NCBI GenBank assembly: GCA_900298995.1
Contig: OMIC01000014.1
Coordinates: 1 to 35,433, forward strand
DNA length: 35,433 bases
Direction of reading: 5' to 3'
Origin: Hyphomicrobiaceae bacterium
Lineage (GTDB): Bacteria; Pseudomonadota; Alphaproteobacteria; Rhizobiales; Aestuariivirgaceae
This document shows, in pieces, positions 17,784 through 25,734 of this stretch (position 1 is its first letter; each line of letters begins with the position of its first letter). Below the pieces are notes generated by a model. It did no database searches. It was not told the origin of the DNA and saw only the letters and a list, made by a program, of their open reading frames with translations. A program made the translations under genes and the position numbers.

Positions 17784-18134
17784 ATGAAAAGGTCTCTGGC
17801 ATTGATGATTCTTGGCGTCGCCGTCGTGATTACTGGCTGTGAGGGCGGTCCTGGGGCGCGTATCACTCGCAACAAGCCGGCGCCCGCTCCGGTGGCCCGT
17901 AGCGAACCGATTTTCTACAATGGCAGGACGTACCAGCTCGACTTCCGCCCAGGCGGGGCTGGCATCTACGACATGATCGTCTCGGGCATGACTGCAAAGC
18001 AGCAGAAGGACGCCATTGCCGTCGCGACATCTTCTCTGGGTTACTTTGCCTGTCCGGAAGGACAGCGCGGCAAGCTCACGCAGGAACCGGTTTACACGGC
18101 TTCGAAATGGCGCATTCAGGCGCGTTGCGGCTGA
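17784..18134 (+). CDS. Small putative lipoprotein of unknown function
   Basis: This is a 116-residue protein. The N-terminus is a lipoprotein signal (Lys-Arg, a hydrophobic stretch, then VVITGC with the lipidated Cys at 19). A Pro/Arg-rich linker follows, then a globular part containing NGRTYQLDFRPGGAGIYDMIVSGM. Two Cys near the C-terminus (FACPEG and ARCG) could form a disulfide. The start was set at the ATG just before the signal, because the longer open frame upstream lies antisense to the aminotransferase. I do not recognise the family. It is probably anchored in the inner or outer membrane facing the periplasm. Confidence 0.72.
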   Translation: MKRSLALMILGVAVVITGCEGGPGARITRNKPAPAPVARSEPIFYNGRTYQLDFRPGGAGIYDMIVSGMTAKQQKDAIAVATSSLGYFACPEGQRGKLTQEPVYTASKWRIQARCG

Positions 18135-18146
18135 ACGCTGCCTGAC

Positions 18147-19454
18147 TCAGCCGAACTGGCGGTCGAGCCAGTCGCGCGTGCGGAAATAGCGTCCAATCCA
18201 GGGCAGGAACCAGGTGTTGCCGGTATAAAGCGGATGGTCCGGGAATTCGGGGCGGTCGAAGGCGCAGATATGGTTCACCTGGCCGGCGATCTTGCGGGCC
18301 GTCTGGTGGCCCAGATAGCTCATCATGGCGATCCCGGAGCCGTTGCAGCCAAGCGCATAATGAAGGTTCTTGAATTTTCCCATGTGAGGCATCTCGTCGA
18401 GCGTGAAGGCCACATTGCCGGTCCAGGCATGGGTGATGCGCGTGCCGCGAAGCTGCGGGAAACGGTCGATCATGAAGCGGTGAAGGATGGGTGCGGTCTC
18501 GACGGGGTCGGTGTGCCCAAATTTGGCGCGGCCGCCGAAGATCAATCGCTTTCCATCGGGTGACATGCGGTAATATGTGAGGACACGACGGGTATCAGCG
18601 AAGGATCTGTTCTTCGGACTGATGGATGCCGCAAGATCGGGGCTGAGCTCCTCGGTCGCGATGATGTAGGAGCCCACCGGCACGACACGGCGCTTCAACT
18701 CCGGAGTGACATCGCCGGTATAGCCATTGGTGGCAATCAGCACGTCGCCAGCGTGAATGGACCCGCGTGGCGTCTCCACGCGCCAGCCGCCGGGCGTTTC
18801 AGTGAGCCGCGTCGCGGGTGTCCGGCTGGCGATTGGGATGTTGCGGGCCTCGCACAGGTCAAGCAGGCCCTTGAAGAACAAAGCGGGGTGAAGATGGCCC
18901 GCGCGGCCCACGACCAGGCCTCCGCGGTAGTAATCAGAACCGATCTCCTCGCGCTGGCGCTCGGGCGGAACGAGGTAGGATTCCGAGCCAGCGGTCTGGT
19001 TCAGCAGGTCGGCCTTGTGGGCCATGGTGTCGTAATGGCTCTTGCACCAGGCTCCGAGGAAATAGCCGGCACGTGTCCATCCGCAGTCAATCGCATGGCG
19101 TGCGATGAGATCCTCGATGAAACCGAAGGCATCGGCGGCATCGGTGAGAAAGGGCGCGGCCTCCTCGTCGGAGAGCGCCTTTGCCATGTAGCGCTTGCCG
19201 ACGTTGACGCCACCGGAGACCATGCCGCCGTTGCGTGAGGATCCCCCATATCCCGGCTCATTAGCGTCGAGGACGATGCAGTCAATCCCCTCGCGGTGGA
19301 GTTCGAGCGCGGCATTGAGGCCGGCGTAGCCCGCTCCGATGATCACCACCCGGGCCGAACCGGGCAGGGCGATCTCCGGCAGGGGGCGGGGTTCGTAGGC
19401 CTCCCACCAGAAGGGGCGGGGTTTGAAGTCGCTTGAGAAGATGGATGCCGTCAT
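18147..19454 (-). CDS. FAD-dependent oxidoreductase (DadA/PuuB-like amine or D-amino-acid oxidoreductase family)
   Basis: This 435-residue protein has an N-terminal dinucleotide-binding motif VVIIGAGYAGLNAALEL (GxGxxG at 40-45) and the following acidic strand-end DAN. GSSRNGGMVSGG is typical of gamma-glutamylputrescine oxidase-like proteins. A C-terminal GCNGSGIAMMSYLGHQTA FAD-contact segment is also present. Such enzymes oxidise amines or N-substituted amino acids to imines using FAD. The start is the ATG before TASIFSSDF; an upstream extension of the frame lacks homology. No aldehyde dehydrogenase or glutamine synthetase-like puu genes are adjacent, so the substrate is open. The ATG has no clear Shine-Dalgarno. 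Confidence 0.85.
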   Translation of the reverse strand: MTASIFSSDFKPRPFWWEAYEPRPLPEIALPGSARVVIIGAGYAGLNAALELHREGIDCIVLDANEPGYGGSSRNGGMVSGGVNVGKRYMAKALSDEEAAPFLTDAADAFGFIEDLIARHAIDCGWTRAGYFLGAWCKSHYDTMAHKADLLNQTAGSESYLVPPERQREEIGSDYYRGGLVVGRAGHLHPALFFKGLLDLCEARNIPIASRTPATRLTETPGGWRVETPRGSIHAGDVLIATNGYTGDVTPELKRRVVPVGSYIIATEELSPDLAASISPKNRSFADTRRVLTYYRMSPDGKRLIFGGRAKFGHTDPVETAPILHRFMIDRFPQLRGTRITHAWTGNVAFTLDEMPHMGKFKNLHYALGCNGSGIAMMSYLGHQTARKIAGQVNHICAFDRPEFPDHPLYTGNTWFLPWIGRYFRTRDWLDRQFG

Positions 19455-19532
19455 GAGGGGTGGAGATTGCGCGATCTGCGCTGAGACTTCAAGCCATTGC
19501 CAATGCCACCCGGCTGTGGTCGTTACGCGGGC

Positions 19533-20066
19533 ATGAATACGATCATCAAGACGATTGTCGCGGTCGCTGTCGCTTTCACCGTGATCTTCTACGCGGGCGC
19601 CTACCTGCTGCCCGGACAGGTGCGTGTCGAACGGAGCCTCGATATCGCGGCCCGGCCTGACAAGGTGTTTGCCATCGCCGGGGACCTCCGCCGCTGGCCC
19701 GACTGGTCGGTCTGGACAGAGGTCGATCCGAAGGTCCAGGTAACCATGGAGGGTGCCGCTTCCGGCATGGGCCAGAGCCTGCGCTGGGCGTCCAACAACC
19801 CTATGGTGGGCAATGGCGTCCTGACGGTGACAGAGCATGTTCCACCGGAACGCCTTGCCTTCGAGTCCTCCTACGGGGACTTCGGCACGGTGGTCTCATC
19901 GCTCGTTTTTGAGGGCACAGCGGACGGCACGCGCGTCACGTGGCGCTCGGAATCACCGCTGCCGGGGGTGATCGACCGCTGGGCCGGACTGTTTGCGGAT
20001 GCTGCTGTTGGCAAGGAACAAGAGGCAAGCCTCGCCAGGCTCAAGGACCTGGCCGAAGGAGGGTAG
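19533..20066 (+). CDS. SRPBCC (START-like) domain protein with N-terminal membrane anchor
   Basis: This 177-residue protein has one N-terminal hydrophobic helix (about residues 5-22). A polyketide-cyclase/SRPBCC-type domain follows, beginning VRVERSLDIAARPDKVFAIAGDLRRWPDWSVW and ending in the long C-terminal helix GKEQEASLARLKDLAEGG. The domain forms a hydrophobic cavity, and in many bacteria it is a lipid or ligand sensor rather than an enzyme. It ends 1 bp before the next gene, an SDR dehydrogenase, so the two are co-translated. The start was taken at the ATG before NTIIKTI; an earlier in-frame ATG would add a Pro-rich leader without a ribosome binding site. Confidence 0.82.
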   Translation: MNTIIKTIVAVAVAFTVIFYAGAYLLPGQVRVERSLDIAARPDKVFAIAGDLRRWPDWSVWTEVDPKVQVTMEGAASGMGQSLRWASNNPMVGNGVLTVTEHVPPERLAFESSYGDFGTVVSSLVFEGTADGTRVTWRSESPLPGVIDRWAGLFADAAVGKEQEASLARLKDLAEGG

Positions 20067-20067
20067 G

Positions 20068-20874
20068 ATGGTGGACGATAGGCCACGTGATGACCGGATC
20101 GCGCTGGTGACCGGCGGTGCGCAGGGAATTGGCCTCGCGGCCGCGCGGAGGTTCCTTGATCTTGGCTTCGCGGGTGTTCTGTTGCTGGATCGGAACGCAT
20201 CGAAATTGCAGGACGCCGTCGGGATGCTCCGGAAACTGGGGCGCGTCGAGAGTCTGGACGGCGATCTCCTCGACCCATCGCTTCCCGCGCGTGCGGTGGC
20301 GGCTGCCCTGTCCGCCTTTGGCCGACTCGATGTGGTGGTGAATGCAGCCGGGAACACCGAGCGGTGCGGCCTCGACGATACCACGGCCGCCGCCTTCGAG
20401 CGGCTGTTCGGGGTGAATGCCCGCGCCCCCTTCTTCATGATGCAGGAGGCCGTGAAGCCCATGCGGGCGCAGGGCGGCGGCGTGATCATCAATGTCTCGT
20501 CGATGCTGTCGCATGGCGGGCCTCCGAACCTCACAACCTATTCGGCTTCCAAGGCTGCGCTCAACACCATGACGCGCTCGGTGGCCAACACCGTGAAACG
20601 CGAGGGAATCAGGGCCTTTGCCATCAATCTCGGCTGGGTGAACTCCGACGGCGAGCATGCGCTGCAGACGGGTTTCCACGGCATGCCACCGGATTGGGCC
20701 GAGGCCATCGGCCGCCGCATGCCCTCGGGGCGGATGATTTCGCCGGACGATGTCGCCGGGCTGATAGCCTATCTCGTGTCGCCGTCGGCATCGATGATGA
20801 CCGGAGCGATCATCGATTACGAGCAGATGCCGGCAGGTGTCTTCGAGGCTCACCCGGCGCTGGGGCCTGAGTGA
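20068..20874 (+). CDS. Short-chain dehydrogenase/reductase
   Basis: This 268-residue classical SDR has the cofactor motif TGGAQGIG (15-22), VNAAG (91-95), a Ser in INVSSM (144/145) and the catalytic YSASK with Y158 and K162. These NAD(P)-dependent enzymes oxidise or reduce secondary alcohols. A strong GGAGGG ribosome binding site lies inside the end of the preceding SRPBCC gene, with which it forms a two-gene unit. Its C-terminus is close to, and convergent with, the carnitine-type operon (10 bp between stops). Substrate is unknown. An Asp at the end of the second strand (LLDRN) favours NAD over NADP. Confidence 0.88.
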   Translation: MVDDRPRDDRIALVTGGAQGIGLAAARRFLDLGFAGVLLLDRNASKLQDAVGMLRKLGRVESLDGDLLDPSLPARAVAAALSAFGRLDVVVNAAGNTERCGLDDTTAAAFERLFGVNARAPFFMMQEAVKPMRAQGGGVIINVSSMLSHGGPPNLTTYSASKAALNTMTRSVANTVKREGIRAFAINLGWVNSDGEHALQTGFHGMPPDWAEAIGRRMPSGRMISPDDVAGLIAYLVSPSASMMTGAIIDYEQMPAGVFEAHPALGPE

Positions 20875-20884
20875 GTAGGGGCTG

Positions 20885-21697
20885 TTAACGGCCCTTCCAC
20901 TGCGGTTTTCGCTTTTCAGCGAACGCCCGCGCACCCTCGAGCTGATCCTCGCTGGAATAGAGCACATCGACGGTCTTCAGCTTGCGGCCGGTCACCACAG
21001 CCAACGCCTGCAGCACGGGGAGATGCGATGTCTCGCGGTCGATTTCCTTGATGGCGGCAAAGACCAGCGGTGGCCCATCGGCCAGCTGGTCGGCCATCTC
21101 GCGGGCACGCGCCATCAGCCTGTCGGCAGGCAGGATCTCGTTGATGAGGCCCCAGTGCCTCGCTTCCGTGGCATCGATCCGGCGGCCGGTGAACAGGAGT
21201 TCCATGGCGACATGATAGGGAATGCGGCGCGGCAGCTTGATGGTTGCGGCATCGGCCACCGTGCCGGAATTGATTTCGGGGAGCGCGAATGTGGCGTGCT
21301 CAGCCGCGAGGATGATGTCGCAGGAGATCATGATTTCGAATCCGCCCCCGAACGCCAGCCCGTTGACCGCGCAGATGACCGGCTTGTTGAGGCCCGGCAA
21401 TTGCTGAAGGCCGCCGAACCCGCCAACGCCATAGTCGGAGTCCGGCGCTTCGCCTTCGGCGGCTGCCTTCAGGTCCCATCCGGGACAGAAGAACTTCTCG
21501 CCCGTGCCGGTGAGGATCGCCACGCGGAGCTCCGGGTCGTCGCGGAATCCTGCAAAGACATCACCCATGATGCGGCTCGTGGCCGCATCGATGGCATTCG
21601 CCTTGCCGCGCTCGATGCGGACCTCGAGTACGCGTCCGCGCCGCGTGACGACAATGGGTCCGGTGGTGGTGTCCTTGACGGTATCCTTGACGGTCAT
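20885..21697 (-). CDS. caiD: CaiD-like enoyl-CoA hydratase (carnitinyl-CoA dehydratase type)
   Basis: This 270-residue crotonase-family protein resembles E. coli CaiD strikingly along its length: KANAIDAATS, FRDDPELRVAILTGTGEKFF, GWDLKAAAEGEAPDSDYG and the C-terminus AFAEKRKPQWKGR all align. The two catalytic glutamates of CaiD (E111 and E131) correspond here to E121 (GGGFEIMI) and E141 (ALPEIN) with a constant 10-residue offset. The usual GIVPDSGG loop after E131 is replaced by GTVADAATI. The reaction would be hydration of crotonobetainyl-CoA to L-carnitinyl-CoA. It overlaps the acyl-CoA synthetase stop by 4 bp (ATGA). The CaiD comparison is from memory. Confidence 0.78.
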   Translation of the reverse strand: MTVKDTVKDTTTGPIVVTRRGRVLEVRIERGKANAIDAATSRIMGDVFAGFRDDPELRVAILTGTGEKFFCPGWDLKAAAEGEAPDSDYGVGGFGGLQQLPGLNKPVICAVNGLAFGGGFEIMISCDIILAAEHATFALPEINSGTVADAATIKLPRRIPYHVAMELLFTGRRIDATEARHWGLINEILPADRLMARAREMADQLADGPPLVFAAIKEIDRETSHLPVLQALAVVTGRKLKTVDVLYSSEDQLEGARAFAEKRKPQWKGR

Positions 21698-23730
21698 GGG
21701 GTCCTCATCTTCAGAAGGGCATCGACGGCTATGGCGCCGTCCTTGAGAACGAGCAGGGGGTTGACATCGAGTTCCTCGATCAGACCCCGGTTGGCGGCGG
21801 CAAAGGCAGCGACGGCCTCGACCGCGCGGAGAGCGGCGTCCGCATCTCCCGACTTCCCGCGATAGCCCTCGACCAGACGCCAGACCTTCAGCCTGCGCAG
21901 CGCGCGGGTGATTTCTTCGCGGGATGCGGGCAGGATCAGGGTAGCCGAATCCTGGAGGAGTTCGGTCAGGATGCCACCTGCTCCCACGGTCAGCGCCAGG
22001 CCGAACTGCGGGTCGGAGGTAAGGCCGATGATCAGTTCGGCGACCGCGCCCGTAACCATGCGTTCGACCAGAAGCTCTGGTGCCAGTCGGCCGAGCCGCT
22101 GGGCCGCGTTCTCGACTTCGCTGGCAGTCCTCAGGTTCAGGGCAACGCCGCCGGCCTCGGTCTTGTGCGCGATGGCGGTGGACGAAATCTTGAGGGTCAC
22201 CGGGTACCCGAGGCTTTCGGCGGCGGCCGTGGCCTTCTCGGCCGGACAGACCATCCCGTCGGGTACCGGAAGGCCATGGCGATTCAGGAGCTGCTTGGCC
22301 TCATGCTCGCTCAGGATGCGTGCGCCGCTGCCGGTGATCACCGGAGGCTCCATGGCGGGCGGGGTATCGGTGCGGGCCCAGTTCCGCCCGATCGCAGCCG
22401 CACACTCAAAGGCCGTGAGCGCGTCATCCAGGCCCATCATGGGCGCGACGCCAGCCTCGGAGAGTTCTGCAGCCAGCGACAGTGGCATGCCCTCGGAGAG
22501 CGAGGCAACGACGGCAGCGCGTGCACCCGTCGCCTTGGCGGCAGCCGCCATGGCGCGCGCCGTCAGGGCCCAGCTGTCAGGCTTCATCCGGGGGTGGGTT
22601 GGCGTGTCGAGAATGACCATCGCGACATCGAAACCACCGCGCAGGACTTCGGTGAAGGTGGCGGCCAGCTTCTCAGGCTGTCCCCAGATGAAGGTATGGT
22701 AGTCGAGCGGATTGTCGATGGCGACATATTCATTGAGGGTCGCTGCCACGCGTGGTTTGGTGACGGCGTCGAAGGGCGGAAAGCTGACCTTCTTCTCGAG
22801 GGCCATGTCGGCGACGAGTGCCGCCTCGCCGCCCGAACAGCTGAGTGACACCAGCCGGGCATCGGCGATTGGTCCCCCGTTGTGCAGAAACTTGAGCGTT
22901 TCCGCAAAGGCCGAAACGGAGGTCATGCGGGCAATGCCGTAGCGTTCGAAGAGGGCGTCATAGAGCTTGTCTGCGCCGGCCAGAGACGATGTGTGGCTCA
23001 TGGCGACCTTCGCACCCTGTTCCGAGCGGCCCGTCTTGAGAACGACGATGGGCACCCTGCGCTGCCGGGCGAGCATGGCCGCACGCGCGAAGGCAGGGAC
23101 ATCGGGCAGACCTTCGACATGAAGCCCGATCGCCGAGATGCGCGGGTCTGCCGAGAGAGCTTCCACCATGTCATGCATGCCGACATCGACCTGGTTGCCG
23201 ATGGAATAGACCGCTGCGACCGGAAGGCCGCGCATCATCATCGTGAAGTTGCAGGCGATGTTGCCCGATTGGGTGATCAGCGCCACGCCGCGCGGGACAG
23301 GCTCCAGACCTGTCTCGTCCGGCCACAGCGCAGCCCGTGACAGGGTGTTGACGAAGCCGTAGCAGTTAGGGCCCATCAGCGGCATTCCGGCCGCAGCGGC
23401 CAGAAGTTCCATCTGGAGATCCGTGTGTCCGGTTTCTGCAAAACCCGCCGCATAGATGACAGCGCCGCCGCAGCCTTTTCGTGCAAGCGCCCGCACCACC
23501 TCGACGGTCGGTTCGCGTTTCACCGCAACGAATGCGGCGTCGATGCCGTCAGGAAGATCCTCGGCCGACTTGAGCGTGACAACGCCTGCAAGTTCTTCGC
23601 GCTTTGGATGCACAGCATGGATCTCGCCGGTAAAGCCAAGTTCCTGTGTGCGGCGGATCGCGATGGCACACTCATTGCCACCGATGAAGGCGATGGACCT
23701 GGGGTTCAGGAGGCGAGAAAGATCTTTCAT
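21694..23730 (-). CDS. ADP-forming (NDP-forming) acyl-CoA synthetase, fused alpha-beta type
   Basis: This 678-residue protein has a CoA-binding Rossmann domain (about 1-125, starting LLNPRSIAFIG), succinyl-CoA-ligase-like domains (about 145-450) and a C-terminal ATP-grasp domain (about 460-678). GPNCYGFVN (120-128) and SHTSSLAG (245-252) match the acetate/acyl-CoA ligase (ADP-forming) family; H246 sits where the phosphorylated His is expected. The reaction is acid + ATP + CoA to acyl-CoA + ADP + Pi and is readily reversible. In this operon it probably activates a betaine acid, or runs backwards to recover ATP from a betainyl-CoA. The 47-bp gap before it is the longest inside the operon. Confidence 0.85.
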   Translation of the reverse strand: MKDLSRLLNPRSIAFIGGNECAIAIRRTQELGFTGEIHAVHPKREELAGVVTLKSAEDLPDGIDAAFVAVKREPTVEVVRALARKGCGGAVIYAAGFAETGHTDLQMELLAAAAGMPLMGPNCYGFVNTLSRAALWPDETGLEPVPRGVALITQSGNIACNFTMMMRGLPVAAVYSIGNQVDVGMHDMVEALSADPRISAIGLHVEGLPDVPAFARAAMLARQRRVPIVVLKTGRSEQGAKVAMSHTSSLAGADKLYDALFERYGIARMTSVSAFAETLKFLHNGGPIADARLVSLSCSGGEAALVADMALEKKVSFPPFDAVTKPRVAATLNEYVAIDNPLDYHTFIWGQPEKLAATFTEVLRGGFDVAMVILDTPTHPRMKPDSWALTARAMAAAAKATGARAAVVASLSEGMPLSLAAELSEAGVAPMMGLDDALTAFECAAAIGRNWARTDTPPAMEPPVITGSGARILSEHEAKQLLNRHGLPVPDGMVCPAEKATAAAESLGYPVTLKISSTAIAHKTEAGGVALNLRTASEVENAAQRLGRLAPELLVERMVTGAVAELIIGLTSDPQFGLALTVGAGGILTELLQDSATLILPASREEITRALRRLKVWRLVEGYRGKSGDADAALRAVEAVAAFAAANRGLIEELDVNPLLVLKDGAIAVDALLKMRTP

Positions 23731-23777
23731 CGCGCTATCCCCCGTGCGGGACGGACCGCTTGAGGTAAATCTTCATG

Positions 23778-24941
23778 TCACCCGCCCAATGGCCGGAGCA
23801 GGGCCCGGGAAATGATGTGCCGCTGGATTTCGCTCGTGCCTTCCCAGATGCGCTCGACGCGTGCGTCGCGCCAGATGCGTTCGAGAGGCAGATCCGACAT
23901 CAGTCCCATGCCGCCATGGATCTGGATCGCTTCGTCCGCGACGAAGGCCAGCATCTCGGTAGCTTTGAGTTTCGCCATGGCCATGTCCATGTCAGTCACC
24001 GTCTTCTGGTCGAACCTCCAGGCGGCCTCGAGCGTCAGCAGTTCCGCTGCCTTGAGTTCCATGGCCATGTCCGCGAGCTTGAAGGAGACACCCTGGAACT
24101 TGCCAATCTGTTGTCCGAACTGCTGGCGGTCCACCGCCCACTGCTTGGCGTGCTCGAGCGCACGCTCGGCCCTTCCGATGCAGGTGGCAGCCACCTGAAG
24201 CCGGGTTGCGCCCAGCCAGTCATTGGCGACCTCGAAGCCCTTGTGCAATTCACCGAGGATCTGGCTCTTGTGCACGCGGCAGTCATTGAATTCGAGAATG
24301 GAATTGTTGTAGCCGCGATGAGAGACGTTGCGGTATCCCTTGCTCACCGTGTAACCCGGCGTTCCCATGTCGATCAGGAAGGCGGTGATCAGCTTTTTCT
24401 TGCCGCGTGGAGTGTCCTCCTCGCCGGTGGCGGCGAACAGGATGACGAAACTAGCCTCATCCGCATGGCTGATGAAATGCTTGGTCCCGTTGATGACAAA
24501 ATCATCCCCGTCGGCGCGCGCGAAGGTCTTCATGCCCCGCACGTCCGAGCCCACCCCGGGTTCGGTCATCGCGAGGCAATCGGACTTTTCGCCGCGCACG
24601 GCTGGAAAGAGATACTTGTCGCGCTGCGCGCCTGCGCAGGCCATCAGGATGTTGGAGGGTCTCGCCACGCAGGTCCAGTGAAGCGCGTAGTTGGCGCGAC
24701 CGAGTTCCTTTTCGTAAAGAACCCAGGTGAGCGTATCGAGGCCTGCTCCACCAACCTCGGCTGGCATGTTGGCGGCATAGAGTCCGGCAGCAATCGCCTT
24801 CTGCCTGATTTCATCGCGGAGTTCGGGACGCAGGATGCCTGTCTCCTCGATCTCGGCTTCATGCGGATAGAGTTCGTTGACGACGAAATTGCGCGTCGTC
24901 TCGACGATCATCCGCTGTTCATCGGAGAGGGTGAAATCCAT
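23778..24941 (-). CDS. Acyl-CoA dehydrogenase (FAD)
   Basis: This 387-residue acyl-CoA dehydrogenase has the normal N-terminal helical domain, the FAD loop LAMTEPGVGSDV (123-134) and FVINGTKHFISHA. The C-terminal domain carries the catalytic-base motif RIWEGTSEIQR with Glu at 367. It is a cytosolic flavoprotein that introduces a 2,3 double bond into an acyl-CoA and passes electrons to ETF. Given its neighbours, the natural guess is gamma-butyrobetainyl-CoA to crotonobetainyl-CoA. It does not look like a close CaiA orthologue by memory, so other short-chain acyl-CoAs are possible. It starts 6 bp after the preceding SDR stop. Confidence 0.88.
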   Translation of the reverse strand: MDFTLSDEQRMIVETTRNFVVNELYPHEAEIEETGILRPELRDEIRQKAIAAGLYAANMPAEVGGAGLDTLTWVLYEKELGRANYALHWTCVARPSNILMACAGAQRDKYLFPAVRGEKSDCLAMTEPGVGSDVRGMKTFARADGDDFVINGTKHFISHADEASFVILFAATGEEDTPRGKKKLITAFLIDMGTPGYTVSKGYRNVSHRGYNNSILEFNDCRVHKSQILGELHKGFEVANDWLGATRLQVAATCIGRAERALEHAKQWAVDRQQFGQQIGKFQGVSFKLADMAMELKAAELLTLEAAWRFDQKTVTDMDMAMAKLKATEMLAFVADEAIQIHGGMGLMSDLPLERIWRDARVERIWEGTSEIQRHIISRALLRPLGG

Positions 24942-24947
24942 GCGTTC

Positions 24948-25718
24948 TCACTTGATGTGGAAGGTTTCGACGTGGCCGTCGATGGCGATGTCCTGGCCAT
25001 TGATCATGAAGGCTGCTGGCGAAGCGAGATAGACGGCCAGAGCGGCAACCTCATGGGCTTCGGTCAGGCGTTCGAGTGACTGATTGCCGACGATCTCGCG
25101 CGCCACCACGTCGAAGGGAACGCCGCGCACATCGGCCTCGCCCTGGATCACCCGGTTGATGCGGTCGCCCTTGACGGAACCGGGGCAGATGGCGTTGCAG
25201 CGGACATTGTGGCGGCCGAGTTCGATGGCCAGTGATTTTGTGAGGCCGATGACGCCCCATTTTGCGGCCGCATAGGGGGTACGGTTGCCAAAACCATGCT
25301 GGCCTGCATTCGACGACATGTTGATGATGCACCCCGAGTTCTGGGCCTTCATGACAGGCGCCGCGCGCTTGGCGCACAGAAAGTAGGAATCGAGGCAGAC
25401 TTCGAGGCATTCCCGCCACCCGGCAAGGTCAATGCCCTCCACGGGCGATGTCGGACCCTTGATCCCGGCGTTGTTGACCAGAACATCGAGACCGCCAAGG
25501 TCGTCGAGCGCATCATCGAACCAGGCGTTGATTTCGCCTTCATTGCGGACATTGACGCGGCTTGCGGCGATGTCGGGAAAGTCGTTGCGGAAACTGGCGA
25601 GCGCAGACTCGTTGACGTCGCAGATGTGAACCTTCGCGCCCTCGGCGGCGAAGGCCCTGGCGATCTCCTTGCCGATGCCATCGGCGGCGGCGGGGATCAT
25701 CACGCGTTGCTGTGGCAT
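24948..25718 (-). CDS. SDR-family oxidoreductase with an altered glycine motif
   Basis: This 256-residue SDR has VLVNNAGI (79-86), IINMSSNAG (131-139), the catalytic PYAAAK (Y149, K153) and NAICPGSV. The canonical TGxxxGIG cofactor motif is changed to PAAADGIG (residues 9-16), losing the first Thr-Gly while keeping the last Gly-Ile-Gly; D34 still suggests NAD. It lies between the L-carnitine dehydrogenase (16 bp) and the acyl-CoA dehydrogenase (6 bp). It could oxidise a hydroxy acid in the pathway, for example D-carnitine or 3-hydroxybutyrate derived from acetoacetate, but no residue proves this. Confidence 0.86.
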   Translation of the reverse strand: MPQQRVMIPAAADGIGKEIARAFAAEGAKVHICDVNESALASFRNDFPDIAASRVNVRNEGEINAWFDDALDDLGGLDVLVNNAGIKGPTSPVEGIDLAGWRECLEVCLDSYFLCAKRAAPVMKAQNSGCIINMSSNAGQHGFGNRTPYAAAKWGVIGLTKSLAIELGRHNVRCNAICPGSVKGDRINRVIQGEADVRGVPFDVVAREIVGNQSLERLTEAHEVAALAVYLASPAAFMINGQDIAIDGHVETFHIK

Positions 25719-25734
25719 GGGTCTTGGTCCTTTC

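Noticed and set aside
19455-19838. N-terminal extension of the FAD oxidoreductase frame
   Set aside because: The extension is antisense to the SRPBCC gene and lacks homology; the dinucleotide-binding motif starts about 35 residues after the chosen ATG, as is normal.
23775-25079. Open frame of 434 codons antisense to the acyl-CoA dehydrogenase
   Set aside because: The opposite strand has full family motifs; this one is a composition shadow.
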